Counted from the stretch's first letter, positions 1-7,508 are shown. The stretch: DNA of 15,695 bases from a bacterium (GCA_025453735.1 JALOPY010000011.1:1-15695), one strand, 5' to 3'. Made by a program: numbers and translations. The notes: generated from the sequence alone by a model not told the origin.

Positions 1-464
1 TGAACAACCAAAGCTCAAACGGAATCTTAGTCCCGAGGACTTAACTTCGTACAGTTCCAATGTCACTCGTCGTCATTTTGCGCTCGCGCTAAAAGAAAAG
101 CACGGCATTGAAGATAAAGATCAAATCAATAAAATTATTGGGAACGATAGTCCCGCCTATATTGCATCAGGTATTGATATGAAATTATTGACGCCATTGA
201 TAAAAAAATATCCGGTGTTTCGTGTTTTTGCCCATCCTGCCGCAGGATCATTTCCCGGGGAGAGTCATTACAAAGAAGTGCTTCCGCCAATCGAAACTGT
301 GGAAAAACTGCTGCCTGAATTTCTCGATGAGGATCATTATCACTGGCGGATCAGACTGCCATGATCGCATTCAGCGACCGCTCGGCGTTGAAGGTATGAC
401 AAAGGAAGAACTGGATGTGATGATCGAGAAAATCAATTTACAAAGCAAAACGAAAAATATTTGA
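1..464 (+). pseudogene. PHP-domain metal-dependent phosphoesterase, 5'-partial and frameshifted
   Basis: The 3' part of a PHP-family protein, a metal-dependent phosphoesterase fold; its substrate cannot be told. The frame starting at base 2 is open from the window edge and encodes segments such as NVTRRHFALALKEKHGI and VFRVFAHPAAGSFPGE, in which AHP is a usual PHP metal-site motif. It then runs into a TGA at 361. The next frame carries the expected C-terminal motif, ITGGSDCHDR (G-x-S-D-x-H), then RPLGVEGMTKEELD, ending with TGA at 462-464. The two halves join if one base is lost or gained between about 325 and 345. This is either a real frameshift mutation or a sequencing/assembly indel; the intact motifs on both sides favour an error or a very recent event. 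The downstream serine hydrolase has its own ribosome binding site and is probably a separate unit. Confidence 0.65.
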
Positions 465-496
465 AACATTTGAACGCATGGCTGGTATTATGTAAC

Positions 497-525
497 TTGA
501 CGAAACCGATTTGATGTTCATAAAT
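497..525 (+). promoter_or_regulatory. Candidate sigma70-type promoter for the serine hydrolase
   Basis: TTGACG at 497-502 is followed after 17 bases by ATAAAT at 520-525, about 40 bases before the ATG at 565. Both boxes are near consensus but the region is AT-rich, so this is only a candidate. An AAGGGA ribosome binding site lies just before the start codon. Confidence 0.3.
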
Positions 526-564
526 TTATGTTGAAGATGAGTATGTTATTTAACAAGGGATCGA

Positions 565-1764
565 ATGAAGCTTAGGGAAATATCATCATTTGCAATGGCA
601 GGACTATTGTTTTCAGCCTTTCTAGTTAGTCAACCGAACATTGTTCTCGCACAATTGAATTCAGACAGCACTTCCCAGATTGTGGACGTGATAAATCGAT
701 TTGAGGAATTCATCCAGGTTACGCTGGAAGAATGGGACGTTCCTGGCGCGGCTGTCGCTATCGTGAAAGATGACAAAATTGTTTACCTCAATGGATTTGG
801 AGTGAGGGAAATCGGTCAGCCTGAAAAAGTAGATATCCACACCGTTTTCAGATTGGCTTCTGTGTCAAAAACTTTTGCTCCTGTCGTTACCGGACTGCTG
901 GCTAAAGATGGAGTATTGTCCTGGGATGACCGAGTTATCAAACATTTGCCAGAGTTTTCTTTGAAAAACTCATACGAGACAAATCGATTAACGATAAAAC
1001 ATCTTCTCAGCCACACTTCTGGTTTACCAGCTCATACCTATACCAATTTGCTCGATGAAAACGCATCGCTGGGCAATATCTATGACATGATAAAAAATGT
1101 CGGGTTGATAGCGCCCGTTGGCAGTACTTATAGCTATCAAAACATAGCTTATAGCCTCATAGCTAATATTATTCAATCGGCAACCGGCAAAGGGTACACA
1201 CAATTGATGGCGGAGCGGATTTTCCAGCCGCTGGGCATGTTCGATGCATCATTGGGCAAGGAAGTATTTACTGTTTTTCACAATTGCGCAAAACCCCATA
1301 TTCGAAAAGGATTTGGCTGGACAACGACTGAGGTGAAACAAGGATATTATAACGTTCTTCCTGCAGCGGGAGTAAATGCAAGCATTCTGGATATGGCACG
1401 ATGGCTCCGCGCGATGATGGGTGGGTCTCCTGAAATTATTCCTCCTGATATTATAAAACAAGTCACAACGCCTGTGATCCCTACCCCTCAGGAAAAACGA
1501 AAATTGCGCTGGCGGGATCATTTGAAAGACGCATATTACGGTCTCGGCTGGCGAATTTATGATTACGGAGGAACGACCATCGTGTATCACGGGGGCTGGG
1601 TCGAAGGTTTTCGGGCTGAAATTGGTTTTATTCCGGATCAAAAAATCGGCATAGTAGTATTGCTAAATTGCGAAACCCTCGCTGCGGCGCTTTTTTTGCC
1701 GACATTTTTTGATATGTATTTGAATTTCCCTGTTCCTGATACCATCCACGCAAGCTTTGATTGA
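565..1764 (+). CDS. Secreted serine hydrolase, beta-lactamase (class C / PBP4*-like) family
   Basis: A 399-residue exported serine hydrolase of the beta-lactamase/D-alanyl-D-alanine carboxypeptidase-like family (Pfam Beta-lactamase, PF00144). Residues 1-30 form a signal peptide with a hydrophobic core and a likely cleavage after VLA or VLAQ. The catalytic SxxK is S99-V-S-K102 within RLASVSKTF, the second motif is Y191-Q-N193, and the third is the H-G-G at 342-344 in YHGGWVEGFRAEIGFIP, as usual in this family instead of KTG. Length fits a complete single-domain member. The start is supported by an AAGGGA ribosome binding site. Members range from peptidases and esterases to true class C beta-lactamases, so the substrate cannot be assigned. 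The general fold and periplasmic location are secure. A dispersed repeat begins about 5 bases after the stop codon. Confidence 0.9.
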   Translation: MKLREISSFAMAGLLFSAFLVSQPNIVLAQLNSDSTSQIVDVINRFEEFIQVTLEEWDVPGAAVAIVKDDKIVYLNGFGVREIGQPEKVDIHTVFRLASVSKTFAPVVTGLLAKDGVLSWDDRVIKHLPEFSLKNSYETNRLTIKHLLSHTSGLPAHTYTNLLDENASLGNIYDMIKNVGLIAPVGSTYSYQNIAYSLIANIIQSATGKGYTQLMAERIFQPLGMFDASLGKEVFTVFHNCAKPHIRKGFGWTTTEVKQGYYNVLPAAGVNASILDMARWLRAMMGGSPEIIPPDIIKQVTTPVIPTPQEKRKLRWRDHLKDAYYGLGWRIYDYGGTTIVYHGGWVEGFRAEIGFIPDQKIGIVVLLNCETLAAALFLPTFFDMYLNFPVPDTIHASFD

Positions 1765-1768
1765 TGAA

Positions 1769-1834
1769 GCAATCTTGCCTTTCTATGGGCAGGATCATTT
1801 ACAAATGGGAAAGTTATTTAATTCATATCCCTAA
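1769..1834 (+). repeat. Dispersed repeat, copy A (inverted relative to copy B at 7441-7508)
   Basis: About 65 bases directly downstream of the serine hydrolase match the reverse complement of 7441-7508, with roughly 85% identity by hand alignment and three one-base gaps. The best kept core is ATCTTGCCTTTCTATGGGC. It can fold as CTTGCC / GGCAGG around the loop TTTCTATG, with one T-G wobble. It is not followed by a T-run, so it is not a normal intrinsic terminator. Neither copy lies in a recognised gene. A small non-autonomous or REP-like element is the likeliest explanation. Confidence 0.7.
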
Positions 1835-1884
1835 GTGTCATTAGTTTACTTGCATTTATTATTATTGGTAGTGGAGACGTAAAT

Positions 1885-2565
1885 ATGTTAAGACGCAAAT
1901 CGTTTAAACCTGGCAATGGACAGATCGAAAAGCTATTTATCGAAGATACATGGAGAGTATTTCGAATTATATCTGAGTTTGTTGAAGGATTTGAAGAGCT
2001 TTCTGAGATTGGCGATTGTGTTACGATATTTGGCTCAGCCCGGGCAAAACCAGGCGATCGCGATTATGAATTAGCACGAGAGATAGCAAAACAATTGGCA
2101 AAAGCAGGATATGGTGTGATAACTGGCGGCGGTCCGGGTATCATGGAAGCTGGAAATCGGGGCGCGGCTGAAGGACGTGGTATTTCGGTGGGTTTGAACA
2201 TCGACCTTCCTTTCGAGCAAAAACCGAACGATTATGCAAATTTGCAATTGGACTTTCGCTATTTTTTCGTTCGAAAGGTCATGTTTGTAAAATATGCTCG
2301 GGCATTTATCATTTTGCCAGGCGGCTTTGGTACTTTAGACGAGCTCTGGGAAGCGCTAACATTAATTCAAACCCATCGAATTGGTAATTTTCCCGTTATT
2401 ATGGTTGACAGCAATTATTGGAAAGGATTGATCGATTGGATTCGAGAAACCATGCTGCGTCAAAATAAAATCTCCGAAGATGACATGCTGCTGTTCAAGG
2501 TAGCCGATAAGCCGGAAGATGTAGTAGAAAGCATCGTAGCATTTTATCGTGATTCGGGACAATAG
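1885..2565 (+). CDS. LOG-family protein (TIGR00730 Rossmann fold; cytokinin riboside 5'-monophosphate phosphoribohydrolase-like)
   Basis: A 226-residue cytoplasmic protein of the LOG / 'lysine decarboxylase-like' family. Characterised members release the base from nucleoside 5'-monophosphates. The two signature motifs are present: GGGPGIMEA at residues 81-89 and PGGFGTLDE at 145-153, with the family's conserved Arg-Lys at 130-131. The glutamate of the second motif is the usual catalytic residue. The N-terminal 35 or so residues, with EDTWRVFRIISEFVEGFEEL, match the longer bacterial subgroup. GGAG about 10 bases upstream of the ATG supports the start. It stands alone, 120 bases after the serine hydrolase and 228 before the next gene. 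Older database names as a decarboxylase should not be trusted; the physiological nucleotide substrate is unknown. Confidence 0.9.
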   Translation: MLRRKSFKPGNGQIEKLFIEDTWRVFRIISEFVEGFEELSEIGDCVTIFGSARAKPGDRDYELAREIAKQLAKAGYGVITGGGPGIMEAGNRGAAEGRGISVGLNIDLPFEQKPNDYANLQLDFRYFFVRKVMFVKYARAFIILPGGFGTLDELWEALTLIQTHRIGNFPVIMVDSNYWKGLIDWIRETMLRQNKISEDDMLLFKVADKPEDVVESIVAFYRDSGQ

Positions 2566-2612
2566 CCCCAATTGTTCTTCTAAAATAATTTCAGAAACAT
2601 TATCGATATTGC

Positions 2613-2662
2613 GGAGTATTATTGCTATGAAATCAGCAAAACTCCATTAACACTTTTTATTT
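2613..2662 (+). terminator. Possible weak terminator of the LOG-family gene
   Basis: Two nested stems, GGAGT (2613-2617) with ACTCC (2641-2645) and TTGCT (2622-2626) with AGCAA (2635-2639), are followed after a short gap by a T-rich stretch. The T-run is displaced from the stem and the outer stem is short, so function is uncertain. Confidence 0.3.
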
Positions 2663-2729
2663 TTGCTTGGGTGCGTTTTATTTGTTAAATTAAAATCATA
2701 TTTTTTTATAACTTGTTCGTTTTTTTCTC

Positions 2730-2758
2730 TTGACTTTTAGTCGAATATTTGATAATTT
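2730..2758 (+). promoter_or_regulatory. Candidate promoter of the outer-membrane protein gene
   Basis: TTGACT at 2730-2735 is followed by GATAAT at 2751-2756 (15-base spacing) or TAATTT at 2753-2758 (17-base spacing) in a very AT-rich region. AGAGGAG at 2781-2787 is a strong ribosome binding site 6 bases before the ATG at 2794. Together they point to a separately transcribed, well-translated gene. Confidence 0.45.
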
Positions 2759-2793
2759 AATTTGTCAAATCATTTAACTTAGAGGAGCATACC

Positions 2794-3432
2794 ATGAAAA
2801 AGACTCTAACTATAATTTCAGCGACTCTGTTTTTAGGAATCATTGCAGGCACTGCTTCACTTTATGCCCAGATGTATCCGATGAGTGGAATTACAACGTT
2901 AAAAGCTGGATACTTTGATCCCTCTGCAAGCAATGCCGGGTTCATTTTCGGCGGCAGTTATGCCTGGAAAGTTGATGAATCAGTCGATGTGGGAATTGCG
3001 GCTGATTATTTCCGAAAAACCCATTCTGAGGATTCTGTACAAGTCTTAGCCGATGAAAAGCTAATCATCACCAATGCGGAGCTGACGACCAACATTATTC
3101 CCATCTATGGATTAATTAATATTAAATTTCCTGCCGGGTACACGATGGATTATTTCGTGAGTGGTGGAATCGGATACGAAATGCTGTTCCGCACCGAGCA
3201 GACTTATGGTCCTGACGCGTCGAAAAAATCCAGATTCTACGATGGTTTTAAATGGATTCTCTCTGCTGGGATTCATTATCGCATTGGCTCACGTTCAGCA
3301 TTTATTGCTGAAGCCTTTTATGATGGCACAAAAGTAAGTCGCGATAAAAAAGGTGAGACCTCGGGATTGGCTCGCTATGAAGTTAATTTGTCAGGTTTTG
3401 GAATTCGTGCGGGCATCCGAATGGGTCTCTAA
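2794..3432 (+). CDS. Outer-membrane beta-barrel protein (porin-like), unknown function
   Basis: A 212-residue exported protein. Residues 1-25 are a clear signal peptide (MKK start, hydrophobic core, SLYA cleavage site before Q26). The mature part consists of alternating amphipathic strands rich in Gly, Tyr, Phe and Asp, for example GFIFGGSYAWKVDESVDVG, YFVSGGIGYEM, and the last strand GFGIRAGIRMGL. This pattern suits a small outer-membrane barrel of about eight strands (OmpA/OmpX-like 'outer membrane beta-barrel' family). The C-terminus does not end in Phe, which is tolerated in many FCB proteins. A promoter and strong ribosome binding site upstream and a good hairpin downstream suggest it forms its own transcript. 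No ligand or role can be read from the sequence. Confidence 0.75.
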   Translation: MKKTLTIISATLFLGIIAGTASLYAQMYPMSGITTLKAGYFDPSASNAGFIFGGSYAWKVDESVDVGIAADYFRKTHSEDSVQVLADEKLIITNAELTTNIIPIYGLINIKFPAGYTMDYFVSGGIGYEMLFRTEQTYGPDASKKSRFYDGFKWILSAGIHYRIGSRSAFIAEAFYDGTKVSRDKKGETSGLARYEVNLSGFGIRAGIRMGL

Positions 3433-3480
3433 ACAACCTCGTTTTCAGGCGTAATTATTAAATTTTCTCAGTTTCTTATC

Positions 3481-3518
3481 ATGCCTCTTTTAATCAGTTA
3501 AAAGAGGCATAACCTTTT
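3481..3518 (+). terminator. Rho-independent-type terminator after the outer-membrane protein gene
   Basis: A perfect 11-bp stem, ATGCCTCTTTT (3481-3491) with AAAAGAGGCAT (3500-3510), around an 8-base loop, is followed by AACCTTTT. The stem is strong and the T-run short and offset. It lies 48 bases after the stop codon and 33 bases before the rhomboid gene, so it should separate the two units. Confidence 0.55.
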
Positions 3519-3542
3519 CAGGCTCTGATACGATACAAAGAA

Positions 3543-4367
3543 ATGGAATATTATCAAAAAGAACAGTTTCGATTCGGCTTTAGCGATTCAATTATCAGTC
3601 CTGGTGTCAAATATATTATTTTTGCAACGGGTTTGGTTTTTGCGTTACAAACCATTAGTGGTTCCAAATTAATTGCCTTGTTCGGATTGCATCCAATCGA
3701 TGTTTATAGCAAATTCCGCATCTGGCAATTAATGACATACATGGTTTTGCATGGAGATTTCATCCATATCCTGCTTAACATGCTTATTCTCTGGATGTTT
3801 GGTTGCGAAGTCGAACGGAACTGGGGAACCTACGATTTTTTAAAATATTATTTGATTTGCGGAGTCGGCGCCGGCATATTTCATATTTTGTTTCATCTCA
3901 CATCGGAAATTCCGGTTGTTGGGGCATCTGGTGCAATTTATGGCATTCTGTTAGCCTTTGCCATGCTATTTCCCGATCGACCAATTATCATGTTTCCTTT
4001 TTTTATCTCGTTGAAAGCAAAATATTGGGCAATGATTTTCGCAGCTATTGCATTAATTTTTGGATTGGTGGGAGGGCAAAACGGGGTTGCTCATTTTGCT
4101 CATCTCGGCGGCATGTTGGTCGGTTTTATTTATCTCAAGTTGAGCGGGAAAGCGTCTTTGTTTGGACTGGATTTCATCAAAAGAAAAAAAGGTGACTGGG
4201 AATTCCATAAGATAATTAACAAAAGAAGAAAGCTGTTAGAGTTGCGACAAACCATCGACATCATTCTCGACAAAATAAATGAGGTTGGTTACGAGAACCT
4301 TTCTGAGAAAGAGAAACGAATCTTGAAATCAGCGAGCAGTATCCTGGCAAACGAAAATAGTGATTGA
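3543..4367 (+). CDS. Rhomboid family intramembrane serine protease
   Basis: A 274-residue multi-pass membrane protease that cuts substrate transmembrane helices. The catalytic dyad is visible: Ser129 in GASG (127-130) and His187 in AHLGG (186-190). H75 and N79 in HILLN fit the oxyanion-hole HxxxN motif, and ERNWG near 91-95 is the usual loop-1 motif region. About six hydrophobic helices span residues 22-40, 62-88, 98-118, 124-144, 150-178 and 182-200. After the membrane part, a charged cytoplasmic tail (about 205-274) contains ILDKINEVGYENLSEKEKRIL, the small C-terminal extension (DUF6576-like) often seen on rhomboids of FCB bacteria. The ribosome binding site is weak. The amidase starts 12 bases after the stop, so the two are probably co-transcribed. 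The substrate is unknown. Confidence 0.92.
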   Translation: MEYYQKEQFRFGFSDSIISPGVKYIIFATGLVFALQTISGSKLIALFGLHPIDVYSKFRIWQLMTYMVLHGDFIHILLNMLILWMFGCEVERNWGTYDFLKYYLICGVGAGIFHILFHLTSEIPVVGASGAIYGILLAFAMLFPDRPIIMFPFFISLKAKYWAMIFAAIALIFGLVGGQNGVAHFAHLGGMLVGFIYLKLSGKASLFGLDFIKRKKGDWEFHKIINKRRKLLELRQTIDIILDKINEVGYENLSEKEKRILKSASSILANENSD

Positions 4368-4379
4368 TAAAAATAAAAA

Positions 4380-5888
4380 ATGCACAATATGAAAGGAAAT
4401 TTTCGACTCAAAGTTTGGATTATTGCAATTATAGTTCTTGGCTCCGTGAATTTTATCCAGGCTCAGAACCTGACAATCATTTACGGAAATGATATGGCTG
4501 CGCGAAATTCAATCGCGACCTTCCAATATAATAATGTCCGCTATATCTCGATCGATGACTTCGCTGAAATATTCAATACTCATATTTATCATAATAAACA
4601 GAATAAGAAAACGATTTTATATTTAAATAATAGTGTTGTAAAAATAACCGCATTCAATCCATTTATCATCGTTGATCAACAAGCCTTTCAAATGCCCGCC
4701 GAAAGCATTTACCTGAATGACCGGGTATTGGTCCCGGTAAATTATTTTATCGGCATTATTGAACAGATAATACCCAACCAGATCGTTTTCAACAAAAGCA
4801 GAGATGAATTGGTTATTTATCCTCTTGCAACAAATAATGTCAGCAAAATCGAAATCGAAGATAAAGCCAATGGTACGCTGATTAGAATTCTCACAACACA
4901 AAATTTTACTGATTCAAACCTTAGCTTAAGAGCTGGACAGGGCTGGTTATATCTGGATATTTACGGTGGAAAAATAGATTCATCTTCATTGTACGCTCAA
5001 TTCAAGCAGGGTATTATCTCAAAAGTTGTCGCAAGCCAGATTTCTAATGAATTGGCTCAAATCGGCTTTCAACTCCGCGATATAATAATCGAAAAAAATT
5101 TGCTGTTGCAGAGCTCCAATGAAATTCTTATTTCCATTAAAACTAAAAAAGATTTTTCTGCTGAAATTACCAAGGTGCTGGAACGCGAGAAACAAAAATG
5201 GCTGATTGACAGAATCGTCATTGATCCGGGACATGGTGGCAAAGACCCGGGAGCTATTGGAAGATATGGAACACGGGAAAAAGATGTCGTCCTCTCGATT
5301 GCGCGCTATCTAAAAGAATTATTTGAGGAAGAGTTAAATATTGAAGTACTCATGACAAGAGAAGATGATCGCTTCGTTGAGCTTCGCCACCGCACCGAAT
5401 TTGCAAACCGAAATCAAGCAAAACTATTTATCAGCATCCATGCCAATGCCAATTACAATCGTAAAATGCGCGGCGTCAGCACCTACTTTTTAGGCCCGGG
5501 AAAAACTGAAGAAGCTCGGGAGGTTGCGACCCTCGAAAATTCAGTGATCCGGATGGAAAACGAGAGCCGATATGCAGATTTATCGCAGGAAAATTTTATT
5601 CTCTCTGCGATGGCTCAAAATGTTTATATGAAAGAAAGCCAGGAGCTGGCAGATATGGTGCAACGTGAGATATCACGCACCTGCGGCTTGCGTGACATCG
5701 GCGTGCTTCAAGCCGGATTCTACGTGCTTTGGGGAGCATCGATGCCCAATATCTTGATTGAAACTGGATTCATTTCCAACCCGGATGAAGAAAAATTGCT
5801 GAGAAGCCGATCATTCCAGCAAAAGCAGGCTTCAGCAATTTTCCGAAGCGTAAAACAATTTATCGAAAAGTTCGAATCTGGCATATAA
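4380..5888 (+). CDS. N-acetylmuramoyl-L-alanine amidase (Amidase_3) with Cu-amine-oxidase-like N-terminal domain and AMIN domain
   Basis: A 502-residue periplasmic zinc amidase that cleaves the lactyl-amide bond between MurNAc and the peptide stem, typically in cell separation. A signal peptide covers residues 1-29 (QAQ cleavage site). Residues about 45-148 resemble the copper-amine-oxidase N-terminal-like domain (RYISIDDFAEIF, DRVLVPVNYF), which is structural and not an oxidase. Residues about 154-256 fit an AMIN domain, which targets amidases to septal wall or outer membrane. Residues about 277-497 are Amidase_3: IVIDPGHGGKDPGA with zinc ligand H285, E300 in REKD, H354 in SIHANAN, and catalytic E461 in ILIETGFISNPDE. 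All four key residues are present, so it should be active. Start may be M1 or M4 (4389); neither has a clear ribosome binding site. It sits 12 bases behind the rhomboid gene. Confidence 0.93.
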   Translation: MHNMKGNFRLKVWIIAIIVLGSVNFIQAQNLTIIYGNDMAARNSIATFQYNNVRYISIDDFAEIFNTHIYHNKQNKKTILYLNNSVVKITAFNPFIIVDQQAFQMPAESIYLNDRVLVPVNYFIGIIEQIIPNQIVFNKSRDELVIYPLATNNVSKIEIEDKANGTLIRILTTQNFTDSNLSLRAGQGWLYLDIYGGKIDSSSLYAQFKQGIISKVVASQISNELAQIGFQLRDIIIEKNLLLQSSNEILISIKTKKDFSAEITKVLEREKQKWLIDRIVIDPGHGGKDPGAIGRYGTREKDVVLSIARYLKELFEEELNIEVLMTREDDRFVELRHRTEFANRNQAKLFISIHANANYNRKMRGVSTYFLGPGKTEEAREVATLENSVIRMENESRYADLSQENFILSAMAQNVYMKESQELADMVQREISRTCGLRDIGVLQAGFYVLWGASMPNILIETGFISNPDEEKLLRSRSFQQKQASAIFRSVKQFIEKFESGI

Positions 5889-5920
5889 AAAAAAAAGCCC
5901 CCAGCTTACACCAGGGGCTT
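5887..5920 (-). terminator. Intrinsic terminator of the response regulator gene
   Basis: Read on the minus strand, AAGCCCC pairs with GGGGCTT (plus 5914-5920 with 5895-5901) and is followed at once by a run of ten or more T (plus A-run 5887-5896). It lies 24 bases after the response regulator stop. On the plus strand no T-run follows, so it should work mainly in the minus direction. The T-run overlaps the amidase stop codon at 5886-5888. Confidence 0.85.
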
Positions 5921-5943
5921 CGGAGGGAGGAAAAAATGAGATG

Positions 5944-6627
5944 TTACAGAAATCTATAGCCTGTTCCGTGAATTGTCTCGATGTACTGTGAGGGGTACTT
6001 ATACTCACCAAGTTTCTCACGCAATCTCTTGATGTGGACATCAACGGTACGATTCGTTACATAAACTTTTCGACCCCACACTTTTTCTAAAATTTCTTTT
6101 CGTGAAAACACATTTTCTCGCCTGGAAGCCAATAAGTATAGCAGTTTGAATTGAATGTAGGTCAAGTCAATTGGTTTGCCGGATTTTTTCACTTTGTGCT
6201 CATCCAGGTCAATTTCAATATCTTTAACTTTGATCTTCTTGCTTTCGCTGCGCTCAACTCGATCAATAATTGCTTTGAGGCGTGCTACTGTTGCCTTCAA
6301 ACTGAACGGTTTGATGACAAAATCATCAACACCAATCTGATAAGCTCTGACAACTTCACTTTCCTCGCTCGCGTTTGATATCATAATAAGAGCTGCTTTT
6401 CTGGTATCAAAATCGTCTTTGAGGTTTTTACACATTTCCCAAATGTCATCATCCAACTCGCCACAATCTACTACGATTGCTTTCGGCTTTTCAGTCAACA
6501 CGAGTTCATGAACTTGATCCGGATCTTTTACCTTAACCGCCACAAAACCCTCATCCTCAATCAGTTTGGCAATGGAGTCGGGGTTGCCGCTCTTTGTGTC
6601 TACAACCAATACTTTTCCCTTATCCAT
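5944..6627 (-). CDS. OmpR/PhoB-family two-component response regulator with atypical receiver
   Basis: A 227-residue transcription regulator. Residues 4-122 are a receiver domain: phospho-acceptor candidate D54 (VVD), S84 at the switch Ser/Thr position, and K106 in IKPF. The acidic pocket is altered: PhoB-type proteins have E/D-D after the first strand, while here it reads VVD10-T11-K, so the second acid, which binds magnesium directly, is replaced by Thr. Residues 132-227 are a canonical winged-helix DNA-binding domain (Trans_reg_C) with RTVDVHIKRLREKLG as recognition helix and IHGTGYRF at the end. AGAGGAAAG just before the ATG is a good ribosome binding site. It converges with the amidase and has its own terminator. 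The sensor kinase at 7619-8833, about 1 kb upstream on the same strand, is a possible but unproven partner. Phosphorylation may be weak or absent. Confidence 0.92.
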   Translation of the reverse strand: MDKGKVLVVDTKSGNPDSIAKLIEDEGFVAVKVKDPDQVHELVLTEKPKAIVVDCGELDDDIWEMCKNLKDDFDTRKAALIMISNASEESEVVRAYQIGVDDFVIKPFSLKATVARLKAIIDRVERSESKKIKVKDIEIDLDEHKVKKSGKPIDLTYIQFKLLYLLASRRENVFSRKEILEKVWGRKVYVTNRTVDVHIKRLREKLGEYKYPSQYIETIHGTGYRFL

Positions 6628-6672
6628 GTTTCTTTCCTCTTTTAACTTTATGGTTATGTTTGATTCGTAAGC

Positions 6673-6814
6673 AATTAAACTTGATTCAAATATTATCCTC
6701 GCACCGAGATATGATGCAGTACATAATTCCCAAAACCCTTCACCCCAACCATCAACGTCCTGGATTAGAGCTGTGAAACCCGATCCCGATGCGAGGTTAT
6801 TAAATTGTTTAATT
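6673..6814 (-). promoter_or_regulatory. Inverted-repeat structure in the response regulator 5' leader; candidate structured RNA or small element
   Basis: Plus bases 6697-6710 and 6783-6796 form a 14-bp stem. Read as minus-strand RNA all 14 positions pair, two of them as G-U; read as plus-strand RNA those two become A-C mismatches. Outer 8-base arms AATTAAAC (6673-6680) and GTTTAATT (6807-6814) also pair perfectly. About 72 bases lie inside the main stem, including a possible UUUCAC / GUGAAG helix. The element ends about 45 bases before the response regulator start. The wobble asymmetry favours a transcribed minus-strand RNA such as a leader; a MITE-like mobile repeat is the alternative. I match it to no known riboswitch class. 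Confidence 0.5.
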
Positions 6815-7440
6815 CGACTTACACAATTGCTATTTCATTCATCGAGATACATCTCTACTATTAGCAAACTTTATGCCATATTGGTTTCAAAAACGTAGTT
6901 ATTTTTTATTCCAGCGTTTTCAACTCTGCCACAATTCATTCATCATTTTTTCATTAAATCGAAGTTTTCGCTTTCAACTTCGGATTAAGCAGATCGGGCA
7001 AATTGTTTGTCGATTCTTTACCACCATTGACTTATTTGTTATACACATGGACGAAAATTAACCAATTTTGCACAATTGAGGTGACGCGTCATCTTGAGCC
7101 ACTATTGTGCTCGATATCTGGTATTGGCTTTGGTAACATCTATTTGAAAAATGCTACCGATGATCCAATTGCAAATGAAGATTAATTATAAATCACCAAA
7201 ACTTATCATAATTAAATTTTGCTGAACTTATTAAAAATTTGTATCATAATATTCATTATTGTTACACAGTGAGACATCTTCTATTTATTGAGAAAAATGT
7301 TGCTTTAAAATTTGACCAGAATGAATTACTTTGCTCCACCGTTAGAAAAATCATTCAGACTGGATAATCGGAACGTGAAGTCAATTCATGAGGAGAAGTG
7401 CAAACGAGCCTGGATTATCATCAATACATTTTATTTGAAA
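6815..7440. other. Non-coding AT-rich stretch without a recognisable gene
   Basis: Several short open frames occur on the plus strand here but none has family-like sequence or a convincing ribosome binding site. Small dyads are present: GAGAT-AC-ATCTC at 6844-6855 and a 7-bp stem CGAAGTT / AACTTCG at 6960-6966 and 6976-6982. The former lies upstream of the response regulator and could be an operator; neither can be assigned. Confidence 0.5.
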
Positions 7441-7508
7441 TTAAGGGACGTGAATAAAATAACTGTCCCATTTACGAATGATCCTTGCCCATAGAAAGGC
7501 AAGATCGC
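7441..7508 (-). repeat. Dispersed repeat, copy B (inverted relative to copy A at 1769-1834)
   Basis: The minus strand of these bases aligns with plus 1769-1834 over its whole length, at about 85% identity by eye. The hairpin CTTGCC / GGCAAG around an 8-base loop is fully paired here. This copy lies 110 bases beyond the 3' end of the histidine kinase gene and copy A lies just after the serine hydrolase gene, so both copies are at 3' ends of genes and in the same orientation relative to those genes. Confidence 0.7.

Noticed and set aside
1249..1641. 130-codon minus-strand open frame inside the serine hydrolase gene
   Set aside because: It is fully antisense to a gene with all catalytic motifs and has no recognisable protein sequence.
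5887..5920. Bidirectional terminator shared by the amidase and the response regulator
   Set aside because: The stem is symmetric but only the minus direction has a T-run; the plus side continues CGGAGGGAGG.
7029..7046. TTGACT...TTATAC as a plus-strand promoter in the gap
   Set aside because: The two boxes are only 6 bases apart, and no gene follows.
6873..7185. Two overlapping short plus-strand open frames
   Set aside because: The composition looks like chance frames in AT-rich DNA (many Phe, Ile and Ser), and no start signal is seen.
7312..7494. 60-codon plus-strand open frame in the long gap
   Set aside because: It overlaps the dispersed repeat, has no ribosome binding site and no family-like sequence; the stretch is best seen as non-coding.
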